A stretch of DNA of 64,000 nt. Origin: Euclidia mi. Taxonomy: Eukaryota > Arthropoda > Insecta > Lepidoptera > Erebidae. Below are positions 44,277-54,535 of this stretch, piece after piece (within the stretch, counting starts at the first letter, position 1; every line of letters starts with the position of its first letter). The stretch spans positions 1,287,501 through 1,351,500 of the forward strand of contig OX123184.2 of NCBI GenBank assembly GCA_944739405.2. Reading direction: 5' to 3'. The notes beneath the pieces are model-generated. The model was not told where the DNA came from and searched no databases. It was given only the letters and a program-made list of their open reading frames with translations. A program made the position numbers and the translations under genes.

Positions 44277-45429
44277 AACTAGAATAAAAAGTTAGCAATA
44301 ACCCGACGAGAAGCAATCATTTCTAACCGGTCAGTTTAAAATTAAAGCAACTCATTACAGTTTGAAAGCAAACTGAACAATCAGTGGGGATTTTCATCAG
44401 CTCGTAATATTAATCAAATTCCCGCCAACGCGTCGAGGAAGGAAATTGTGAGGTCGTCCAAAGAAGAAGCCGCCCCAACGCCCCTAATCAACGGCGCGTG
44501 GGCTGTTATTAGATTCGACCATAGCGCTAATTTGTTCGCAAAGTATCGCATCACGAAGGTTTAAGGAGCAAGGTTATTATTCTAAAGTGTTTGACTGTAA
44601 ACCCTTGTGTTGAAAACTTTGAATCATAAGAGACTATTGTGCAGCGCTCAGAGTGTCAGTGGTTGCGAATAGAGCAAATAGTCCTCGATGCAATCCTGAC
44701 TTATATCTCGCCGCGTTGGATCGAATATCACAATTCAATAGCAGCAAAAGTTACCCAACTATTTACTGAAATAAATACGCTTCGGCTTTCTTTGAAATTC
44801 TTTTTAAATAAGTATGAAATGCTTAATCCTAATTTTGGCGAATACGTTTACGTTTGAATATGGGCGGTAGTTTTCTTTCAAATAAAAGCTATAGGCACTT
44901 TACCTGATACTACATATACATATATATTATGTGTATAATTTTTTTTATTTTTTACTGATTATTTATTAGACAAGGTAATATAAAACTGCGAAATTAACAA
45001 TGTATCTATGTTATTCTGTGGTACTGGTCTGTTTATTGGAATGGGAGGTAATTCATGTAAAGACCTTGAACTAATATTATGTTCTCGTAAATGATGCCAA
45101 CTAGATATCACTATACGTAGAAGATATCAACAGGGCATTGTTAAACCTTGAGCAAGGGGATAAAATGGCAAAACTGTATCCGCCTTCTTCATGTTTTCCA
45201 ATGAGCCAAGTAGAGAGAATGCGAACGATCTTGGGCTTTCATTGCTATCATACACCTGTTATACAATACTTTTAGTTACCGTTAATTGTCTGTAAGAAAG
45301 TGCTACTAATTGGTTTGAGCTGGCCCAACCCAGCTGTAGCCAACTTGGTCCAGTGAACATATAAGTTTTATTTCTATGATATGCTACAGTCACTTGTTGC
45401 GCTACACACACACAACTCCTTGATAGATG
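44277..45429. other. Gene-free stretch
   Basis: AT-rich, intron-like. A GC-richer patch near 44,400-44,530 has no splice-bounded frame. Confidence 0.5.
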
Positions 45430-45700
45430 AAAAACGGGCTTAATGGATGTAGGAGCAAAATCAGCCCGACTAAATTGGGACTGGGCCGGAAACGTCTGTC
45501 GCATGCACACAGAAAGGTGGGCTCATGTAGCTACCAATTGGGTACCAGGTGGTCGGCGGCGACGAGGATGTCCTAAGCGGAGATGGCAAGATGACCTAGA
45601 CGCTTTTGAGGGCGACTGGCCAGAGATCGCAAAGCACAGAGATTTGTGGAAATCCAAAGGAGAGGCCTTTGCTCAGCAGTGGCACAATATAGGCTTATTA
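45430..45700 (+). pseudogene. RTE-type LINE, C-terminal fragment (second subfamily)
   Basis: Open reading DVGAKSARLNWDWAGNVCRM, then ERWAHVATNWVPGGRRRRGC, KRRWQDDLDAFEGDWPEIAK and GEAFAQQWHNIG. It is homologous to the 2731 fragment but a different subfamily (D-L-D-A-F and F-A-Q-Q-W). It ends near TTAAAAAAAAGTCC, a short A-rich tail. 5'-truncated. Confidence 0.75.
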
Positions 45701-45787
45701 AAAAAAAGTCCCATTGTCAATAAAAATTATTTACCCCTTGAGATAGCCGGCCGCTGTTCTAGCGAACTTATGCCACATATTCACTGT

Positions 45788-45830
45788 CCTTTGTATGAAG
45801 CGAGGTATGTGACCTCGCTTCATACAAAGG
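45788..45830. repeat. Perfect hairpin, 19-bp arms, 5-nt loop
   Basis: CCTTTGTATGAAGCGAGGT, loop ATGTG, then the exact complement. Confidence 0.85.
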
Positions 45831-46257
45831 CTAACTTGTGTATACACTAATTACACTTTATTTCTAATAGTATTAGCCATGCAGATACATAAATTGATAT
45901 GATAGGGACGCAGGTCAGCCGAGCAACTTGCTTAAACTTAAATCATGTATAGGAGGGGAATCACTGTTAGAATATGGTTTATAGCTACTTATACATATCT
46001 TGTATTGCAATATGAATACTTGGATGTTTTCTCAAGCTTAGCCTTAACATTATTAAAAGCTTGTAGAGGTGTACAGGATAATTATTTCTTACACACAAGC
46101 TTATGTCATCAACACTGCGGTGTCACCTTTCCACACGTGTCATAAGTTTCTCAAACCAAAACCATATTTTCGTAGGATAGATTTCCTTATGCGACGGAAT
46201 GTACTTAGAATGTATCATGTTGCTTTAAGTTTTAATACGTTTTAATGTTTGTTACAG

Positions 46258-46294
46258 GATGTGCCCGTGGAACAACTGGAAAAACTCAAAACGG
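46258..46294 (+). CDS. Candidate host exon B (37 nt)
   Basis: The acceptor TGTTTGTTACAG precedes it and the donor GTGAGT follows. In phase 0 it reads DVPVEQLEKLKT plus one extra base. This continues the frame from exon A (which ends at a codon boundary) and hands one base to exon C at 59251. The composition (V-P-V-E-Q-L-E-K-L-K) is typical of a hydrophilic, helical protein segment. Product not recognised. It is surrounded by intron-like AT-rich DNA. Confidence 0.55.
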
Positions 46295-47043
46295 GTGAGT
46301 TTGTTTTGTATGTTGTTTTAATAAGTACCTTGTAAGCTTTTAGGAAATTAAGTTAATAGAGTTTATTTGTTTAGGTTACAGTTTTACTGAACGTACTCGC
46401 TACGCTTTCATAACCTTCTATAACTTAAATATTCTTCTTCGTATTCTACATTTTCATATTATCACCTTGTGTATGGTCTCGCTTTAATCGATTGTAAACC
46501 TTCGCGAATTGTTTACAACATACAAGTTTTTTTAAAGGATCCTTGTCACATTAAGTAACGGATATAAGGATTATATATATTAAACATATCCACATATGAG
46601 TGGCAGTGCACGTGCGATGTAATTTGCGTGTGATGTTGGCTGTTATCATTAACACACCTGTATTCATGTTTATTCAAAGCGCAATCTGAGACAGCGATCC
46701 ATTAAACTTCCGTGACGACACGTAAGCCTGGAGCTCCATCAGTGTTCACTGAATCACTCCAGAGACCTCTGTCGGATTATATTGGCACTTTGATTGGGGT
46801 TGAGATTCGAATTTACTAAGTATCGCGAATAAAGTTCATGTCAAACCTATAATATCGCAAGCAGTGACTATAGATCGAATCTTTTGGTAATTAGAGGTAC
46901 TGGGTTCTGAAAAAATAGTTACTCTGGCGGTCTGGTAGAGTAATTTAAGCATTGAAATGTTAATTAGAGGTAGGTACTGGGTGCTGAAAAGATAGTTGCT
47001 CTGGCGGTCTAGTAAAATAACTTAAGCGTTGTTTTATCGACTG
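46295..47043. other. Gene-free stretch
   Basis: Intron-like. A short direct repeat around 46,893-47,010 (TAATTAGAGGTACTGGGTYC twice) is the only structure seen. Confidence 0.5.
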
Positions 47044-47053
47044 ATACATTACT

Positions 47054-47245
47054 GGCAAAGTGTTATTGGGTTTTTCCGTTAGGAAATTCTTAGTAACAGC
47101 ACGGAGTCTGGTAATGTGCCCGGTACGGCAATCGGCTCGCCCCCTATTACGTGGGACCTAAAAACACATGGCGAAATGTGGGTGTAATATTACACCTCTG
47201 CCTACCCCTTCGGGGATACAGGCGTGAGACTATAAATAAAAATAA
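47054..47245 (+). mobile_element. SINE family A, 5'-truncated, with target duplication
   Basis: The tRNA head is missing. The body starts GCAAAGTGTTATTGGGTTTT and the tail CCTCTGCCTACCCCTTCGGG plus GGCGTGAGACTATAAATAAA is intact. ATACATTACT flanks it on both sides (47044-47053 and 47246-47255). A 5' truncation with a target duplication shows LINE-type reverse transcription from the 3' end. Confidence 0.88.
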
Positions 47246-47496
47246 ATACATTACTCATTTAAATTATAAATACCTCCATTCTCCAAGGTCTTACCGGCTC
47301 TGCTAGTAACCATTACTCAACAGCAGCCGCAAAGACTAGACGACTTTAGACTAATTTATACAATAGAGTAAGACTTTAGACTAATTTATACAAGTAGATA
47401 TACTATACTTAATATCGTACCACGTACCTGTTACCCTGTTTGCCACCCTTAAACCACATATGACAATATGTAATATAAGTACCTATGTATGTGGAA

Positions 47497-47516
47497 TAGA
47501 GAGAGAGAGAGAGAGA
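47497..47516 (+). repeat. (AG)n microsatellite
   Basis: Ten AG units just left of the LINE insertion site. Confidence 0.9.
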
Positions 47517-47615
47517 TTTAGATTTACGTGAACGTACTTGATACTTGATGGCACGGGCTGTTTCCGCAACTCCACGTCTTGGCGTGTATTTTGCGTGCGG
47601 GTGGGAATGGTGTCG

Positions 47616-49800
47616 TCATTCGAGCCACCCCAGCTCTTCGAGGAAGGCCAGCAGACTCTTGATGTGGCCCACGGCCTCCCTCAGGGTGCTGTATCTGGAC
47701 AGGTACTGCTGCCTGTACTGTGCGACCTCAGGGCAGTCGAGGAGCAGGTGGGCTGCCGTCTCGTCTGCTGCCATACAGGCCCTGCACAGCGGGCTGTCGG
47801 TGATACCTATAGTAAATAGGTGTTTATTAAAGAATCCGTGTCCTGTGTAGGCGGCCGTGACTGTCCGTAGTGGTTGTTTGGACAGCCGGAGGATTTGTTT
47901 AGCTATCTTACCGTCTACTGCGGGAAGAGCCTCCTTGGCCTGCCTACATGTTTCAATACCAATCCAGGACTGGTTGTGTTTGGTCCTGGTCCTATTTCTT
48001 ACCAGGTTGCGATAAAAACCAGAAGGGAGGGGAATAATGGGCTCGGGTCCCACCACCTCTAAAGTGGCCCCTCTTCTGGCAAGTACGTCGGCTGCGTCAT
48101 TCCCTCTTGAGCCACTGTGGCCCTTAATCCATTGCAGTGTTAATTTGTTTAGTTTACCTACCTCTGTTAGTTTCTGGTGGCATTCAAGCGTGAGTGCCGA
48201 GGTGATAGTATGGCTTTTGAGGGCTGAGAGGACAGCCTTACTATCTGAGAGGATCCTAATGGATCGTTCCCTTACCTCACGTGCCATGATTGCTGTGGCA
48301 GCTAGGATTATGCCAAAACATTCGGCCTGGTAGACCGTGTTGTAGGCTCCCAGCGGTGCTGCGATGTTGATGTTTAAGTCCTCGGAGAATACTCCTGAAC
48401 CCGTACCTGTATCTGTTTTAGACCCATCTGTGAAGATCGTGAGCTCGTTGTGGTTAACTGCTCCTTCGTGTATGTCCTCGTACAGTTGGATTTTGTATTT
48501 CTTGTCGAAAACAAATTGTTTCGGTATACGGTCGCCAATGGCTTGTGTGATAGGAACTTCTTTAAAGAGTGTATTTAAGTTGTTAGTGTGCGGTGTGTTA
48601 GTGTCTTTCCAGAGCTTCAGAGCTCTTAGCCGGACTGCCGACATCGTTGCTTCCTGTTGTATGAACAGGTGCAATGGAGGCAGATCCAGCAACACTTCAA
48701 GTGCCGCTGTTGGCGTTGTTTTCATACAGCCCGTGGCCGCTAGGCATGCAAGTCTTTGAAGCTTCTGAAGCTTGTTGGCGGCCGTTATTAGGTTGGTCCG
48801 AGGCCACCACACTACTGCGCCGTAGCTTACCATCGGACGTATTATTGTCTTATAGAGCCATAAGACAATTTTGGGGGATAGGCCCCAGCGTTTACCTATC
48901 ATCTTCTTGCACTGCCAGAAGATGATGCTGACTTTATTGAGCTTATTTTCCGTGTGGCTGTTCCATGTCAATTTGCTGTCGAGAGTGACGCCCAGGTACT
49001 TGACCTCGGTAGACAGCTTAAGCTCTGTATCAAATAACCTGGGCAATCGGTAAGTACCCAGCGCTTGTTTGTGTGTGAACATAACTAGTTCGGTCTTGGT
49101 CGGGTTTACTGATAATTCGTACTCATTACACCACCACTCTACTATGCGTAGGGCTTGTTGGGTTAGGTCGTACACTGTACTGGTTACCTTACCTGAGGTG
49201 AGTATGGTTAGATCATCTGCATAACCTATTGTAAAGAAGTATCTCGCGTTGAGTTTGTCTATGAGTTCATTGATGACTAAGTTCCACAATAGCGGGGAGA
49301 GTACACCTCCCTGCTGCTTGATAACTAAAGGGTGCCCCTTTAGTTATCAAGGCTGTCTGAGTGTCGCCTTGCAGGCGCACTACCCTTTTGCTGAGCATGT
49401 TTTGGATCCACTGTATGAGCATCTGGTCCACACCATGCCTGGCTAGGGCGTTGCTTATGCTGGAAAATTTTGTCTTGTCGAAGGCTCCTTCTATGTCGAT
49501 GAAGGTGCCCAGGCAGATGCTTTTTTGTTGTATAGCAGCTTCTATCTGGTTCACGACCTGATGTAAGGCCGATTCCGTCGATTTCCCTGAGCTGTATGCA
49601 TGTTGGTTGGCATGTAAGGGTAGGTGCTTAAGAGCCCCACTTCTTAGTTCCCTCTCGCAAAGCCTTTCCAAGGCTTTAAGCATGAAGGAGATGAGGCTTA
49701 TTGGTCTAAAGGACTTTGCATGGGTATAGTCTGTTTTGCCTGGTTTTGGTATGAAGATTAGTTTAACTTCCCTCCACCTCTTCGGTATATATCTGAGGGC
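47616..49800 (-). pseudogene. LINE reverse transcriptase / RNase H, C-terminal part
   Basis: The upstream frame (from about 49,800) gives FIPKPGKTDY and KSFRPISLISFMLKALERL, then LGTFIDIEGAFDKTKF. A 16-bp inverted insertion at about 49,317-49,351 shifts the frame before the PQGG-like motif (QQGGVLSPLLWNLV). The 557-codon frame then has YADD at 23-26, thumb, and RNase H with D288 (FTDGSK), E323 (QAECFG) and D349 (LSDSKA), with WIKGHSGSRGNDAAD later. It closes with CRACMAADETAAHLLLDC, the C-terminal CCHC-like knuckle of these LINEs. RNase H places it outside Jockey and RTE. Inactive because of truncation and frameshift. Confidence 0.85.
49317..49351. repeat. Perfect 16-bp-arm hairpin inside the LINE RT
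   Basis: CTTGATAACTAAAGGG, loop TGC, then CCCTTTAGTTATCAAG. Comparison with the expected RT motif order shows that one arm is extra DNA, so this hairpin was made by an inverted local duplication after or during insertion. Confidence 0.8.
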
Positions 49801-49824
49801 TAGGCTCTTAGTTACGTGAACGTA

Positions 49825-51042
49825 ATGTATATGCTTACGACGCGTGTAATTTGAAACGATTCATTGATTTCGTGCGTCCCGCACCGCGCGATACATTCTC
49901 CCAAGCGTTCTACTGTGAACCGGCAACTTGCGAGCCCTACAAATTTATTTTATTGAGCCTTTTAACGAGCCGCACATTATTTTAATGGACTAACTGTTGA
50001 ATTTTATAATTTACATATTATGCTGTTAAAAAGCACCACATCTTTTAATAGTATCTACAGATTAAATGATTACATACCTAATAGTTTAGTTTGACTGGTG
50101 AAGTATCGTTCTTCATCTTTTCGTGTCAGTAGTTCCTAAAAATAATTTCCGTTAAACTGATCCGCTGTAATATTGGGCTAATGCTACGGCGTTCGGAGTA
50201 TGCCTAAAAATAATTTCGTAGTATTGTAGAAGTATCGTTTAACAGTAATGTTATAACAACTATACGTATTTTCTTTAAGTAGGTATGTTATGTAGGGTAC
50301 ACATTTTCACTTAAAATATACAAAGGAATAAGGATCATTTTCTAAATTGCTTCATCATCATGGTTAAAAATAATTGCTTTGTAATTAGCACAGGTAATTA
50401 GTTTTACTGTGCCAGCCTACGTTTTATTCAGGGTTTAAATTGTCACTTAACTTAGTAGTAGTACCTAGTTCCTAAGGGTTTGAAGATTTATTGTTTTTAA
50501 ACAATTCTTGTATCACACTCACGTCGAGACAGAGAGATGGTCCAAGTTTGTCAATTTAACTTTGTGTGTGCTGTCGGTGTGCGCAAGTGGAAGCTTAAGA
50601 TTTATTGAGAACGTGCCTGACCTTTCGTCGCTTTGTACACAATTACACAACAGTTTTCCTTCACTTCACTATTTATAACATTTATATTAAAGGTCTGGTT
50701 CATTGTTCCAACAGCGTGTCTTAGAGGACGTGCTTTTTGTCGTGGATGGCACATATCATCAACTGCCTGTAATAGGTAGCGATTGCTCATTATAGAGAGC
50801 GGAGAAAATGGATGTCTATTCAACGGTGTATTTGTTTTTAGCATAATTAGGTAGCTCAGATATACAGGTGTTTCATAAGTCATCGGACAGAACGAATTCA
50901 GTATACTCGTTACAAAAAATTTAAAAAAGGTTTTCTTACTTAACCCTCTCTATTTGTGAAGAAAAACGAATATGATAAAATACATAACCCATAAACACAG
51001 GGCGCGCGCAAATTCAGTAAAATTTAAAAGCACGAGCGGTAT
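49825..51042. other. Gene-free stretch
   Basis: AT-rich, intron-like. Nothing supported. Confidence 0.5.
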
Positions 51043-51050
51043 ATAATTAT

Positions 51051-51485
51051 TAGGCATGGACGTTTTAGGATTTTTACGCAAACCGATAAAAATTCGATTT
51101 CAGATTTAAAAATTGATTTAAATAACCGATTTTAGAAATCGATTTCAGTAGCGGATAGATGGATAGATGTTGAAGCGCAGCGTACGACAACCGCAAACAA
51201 TCGAAATCTTATTGTATTTTAGGCATGAGACCAATCAAGTCAAATTTCGTTTGGTGGAGGAAAGAGAAAGAATGAATATGAAAACTGTCGAAAACGTAAG
51301 CTTTGGATTTAGTTTGTAGTTTGGTTGCGCTTGCACCGTTTGGTTCGGATAAGACTGTTTGCGTTATCATGAGTGTTGTTTTGCGTTTTCTAAAATCGGT
51401 TTTCTCATATTGGAATATCGATACGCTACGATTTCTGACTGCAATCGGATTTCAGATTCGTTTTGATATATCGATCTCATGCCTA
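51051..51485. mobile_element. hAT-like MITE with 8-bp target duplication
   Basis: The ends are TAGGCATG and CATGCCTA. Both sides carry ATAATTAT (51043-51050 and 51486-51493). An 8-bp duplication and a TAGGC-TG end point to hAT. The 435-bp interior has repeated ATCGATTTCAG-like words near both ends and no transposase. Confidence 0.75.
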
Positions 51486-51665
51486 ATAATTATGTGTCCA
51501 ACTTGTCGAAAGCAAAGCGCCCGGAAAGTCCGCCGCGCGTTATTGTATTTGTAGAGTGACCATCCGTTACGTAATTTTTCAAAGAAACGTTCAGTACGTT
51601 CTATTTTATTTTATGAGTATTTTTATTTAATAAACAAATATATATATAAAAAAAATGTACACATG

Positions 51666-51715
51666 AGTCAAAATGAGTCCGATCACTATTACTTGTGATC
51701 GGACTCATTTTGACT
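51666..51715. repeat. Perfect hairpin, 21-bp arms, 8-nt loop
   Basis: The left arm is AGTCAAAATGAGTCCGATCA plus C. The right arm is the exact complement. Confidence 0.85.
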
Positions 51716-52054
51716 ACATTCTGTAGAGAAAAGGGTGTATGAATTAGAAAATTAATTGAGATTTTTAACTAAAGTAAATCTGTGCTGCCTCTGTTTGGTG
51801 CTCCATTTTCTTCTAACGGCAGATTAGGTTATGTGTGTCGTCCGATCCGACGCTTTGGAACAGAGGCAATAATAACGTCTATTGTTAAATATCACGAGAA
51901 CAATTAACGGATACGACACGCACGGGAAGTATTACCACGCAATATATTTGTACGGTTAGTTGAGCTAGGTTAAGATTACACGCAAAATTAAGACCACTAT
52001 GTATGTTTAGATACTATGTACACGTACAATTACTATAGTGCATACGATAAAGGA

Positions 52055-52352
52055 GTAGCGATAGCCGAGTGGAGATACCGACAGACTGCTATGCAGAGAG
52101 CGTCTCGGGTTCGAATCCACGGCACGCACCAATGACTTTTCGAAGTGAAGTGTTAATTATAACTTGCTTATCGGTGAAGGAAAACATTTGTGAGGAAACC
52201 TGCATGTCTGAGAGTTCTCCATAATGTTCTCGAAAGACATGTGAAGTCTGCCAACCCGTACTTGGCCAGCGTGGTGGACTATGGCCTTACCCTTCTCATA
52301 GTGAGAAGATGCCCGTGCCCAGCAGTGGGACAGTATAATGGGCTGATGATAA
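52055..52352 (+). mobile_element. SINE family B, full-length
   Basis: Head GTAGCGATAGCCGAGTGGAG with B box GGGTTCGAATCCACG, body GAGGAAACCTGCATGTCTGA, GCCAACCCGTACTTGGCCAG and CTTACCCTTCTCATAGTGAG. The tail is GCCCGTGCCCAGCAGTGGGA with GGGCTGATGATAAT. RNA polymerase III boxes look intact. Confidence 0.9.
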
Positions 52353-53359
52353 TACTATAAAGATTGTCGGTCAGAGCAAATATTATATTATGTTTATGCG
52401 CACTTGACTGACCCCAGCACAATACAGGTTTTAGGAAAGATTCGTAGCTAACGTCCATGACGCACGTATTTACTCTACATTACTCTTTTCGCATCGGATA
52501 TTAAAACACACTATTAGGAAACACTGTGCGTTCCAAATCGCTCTTATATTTATCTCTTCGTTCTTATATTTAGAGTTAGCATATTTTGGACACTTATTTT
52601 AGTAGGTTTCCTATTGTATTTTCTGCCTTTATAATACTATATAGCTTATATAATAATTGGAATTATAGAGGTTCGTAATACCTATATAATATTGTGTTTA
52701 TCATGCATTTGCTGTCGATTCTACATAAGGTTTCCTAAAATCATTGTTTAGCTATAGGTAATGGGAAACGATAATCTACCGGAAAACGAATATCAAGCGT
52801 TAAGTAATGGGCAACGATAATCTTTAATTGTAGAATACACTGAATATTCACAACTACTATGTGAATATAGTATAATATTCGAAAAAAAAATGTTATAATG
52901 AACAATTTCCAGGCAGTAGGTACATGATATATTCTTAATGTAGATATGTAGAAAATAGAATAAACATTTAACAGTAGAGGCCATTTTTATTTGGAATAAT
53001 AGGCCAGACGTTAAACAGCTTGGCCGTTTTAAATATTCACGAAGGTTTAACACAATCGTTCTGAACCTACAAACTGTTTTGGCCTTCAGTCGGCCATCTT
53101 TTCCAAAAACCAGGTCAGTAGGAGCGGATTGCCATTAATTAGGGGCGCTGTACAAATAATAGCCTTCCCTGATTTATATAATGTACGTAATAATGCGAGG
53201 TCGGACTGCTCACTTTAATTCACAGCTGTCAGCTGTAATCTTCCGTGGCGAGCCATTTCGCTATCAGATCTTAAAACAACGTTGTCCTATTTGACTCGCT
53301 ATCATCAATATATTTTTTTAATATTAATTACAGGTCTATTAAATCAGACATTGATAGCG
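52353..53359. other. Gene-free stretch
   Basis: AT-rich, intron-like. Nothing supported. A 50-bp family B body fragment (CTGACTTTTCGGAGTTTTAT) follows at about 53,390-53,410. Confidence 0.5.
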
Positions 53360-53869
53360 TGAATGCATTGAGAATCGGGATCACACTACTGACTTTTCGG
53401 AGTTTTATGCGGATTTAATCTTATACTTATCTATACTAATATAATAAAGCAGAAGAGTTTGTTTGTTTGTTTGTTTGAACGCGCTAATCTCAGGAACTAT
53501 CGGTCGGATCTGAAAAAATATTTTTGTATACGATACCCCAGTTATAACATAACGCTTCGACCCTTTAGGGCCGGGCAAAAGGCTAAAAAGGCTAAAAGAT
53601 AATGTCGGCTAATCTCAGGAACTAGCAGTCGGATTTTAAAAATTGTTATTGCCTATGATAGCCCACTTATTTCGAAAGGCTATAGGCTATATAATATTAC
53701 GCCACAACTTTTAGGGGCCAGACAAAAATAATAAAATGGTCAAACGAGAAGGGGGGGGTTGGGTCAAAGGCAAAAAGGGCTAAACGAATAGGATACAATA
53801 CAATCTATATGGGTATCGTTTTCGAGATTTTCGGGACGCTGATTAATAATATGAAATTTATTTAGTGAT

Positions 53870-54535
53870 CCAAGATGGCGGACGGGAAATCAAAGATGGC
53901 GGATGAGAAAATTTTAAAAATCAATATGGGTATCGCCTTCGATATTTTTAAGGGGTGGGGAATCGAAATACAACATCTATTTCGTGATCAAAGGTGGCGG
54001 ATAGGAAATCAAAGATGGCAGACGGGATTTTTTTGAAAGTCGATATGGGTATCGTCGCCGATGTTTAAACGGATGGGGAATCCAAATACAACATCTATTT
54101 CGTGATTCAAGATGGCGGATGGGAAATCAAAGATGGCGGATGGGAAAAATTTAAAAAATCAATATGTGTATCGTCTCTGATGATTTAAGGGATGGTGAAT
54201 CCAAATACAACATCTATTTCGTAATCAAAGATGGCGGATAGGAAATCAAAGATGGCGGACGGGATTTTTTTAAAGTCGATATGGGTATCGTCTCCGATAT
54301 TTTAAGGAATGGGGAATTCAAAAACACCATCTATTTCGTGATCAAAGATGGCGGATGGGATTTTTTTTAAATCAATATGCGTATCGTCTCCGATGTTCTA
54401 AGGGATGGGGAATCCAAATACAACATCTATTCCGTGATTCAAGATGGCGGATAGGAAATCAAAGATGGTGGACGGGTGTTTTTTTAAAGTCGATATGGGT
54501 ATCGTCTCCGATATTTTAAGAAATGGGGAATTCAA
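53870..54535 (+). repeat. Minisatellite array 1 inside the outer Helitron
   Basis: Units of about 90-125 bp built from CAAAGATGGCGGATGGGA, ATCAATATGGGTATCGTCTC and AATCCAAATACAACATCTAT. About 5-6 imperfect units. The array is cut off inside a unit by the inner Helitron at 54536. Confidence 0.85.

Larger units (their letters stand above)
47537..49811 (-). mobile_element. 5'-truncated LINE with RNase H (I/R1/LOA group)
   Basis: 2,275 bp flanked by the exact 13-bp duplication TTACGTGAACGTA (47524-47536 and 49812-49824). Only the RT palm onward, the RNase H and the C-terminus are present, so it is a truncated insertion. The 3' end on - is CCATCAAGTATCAAG, a tandem heptamer-like tail rather than poly(A). 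Confidence 0.9.
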
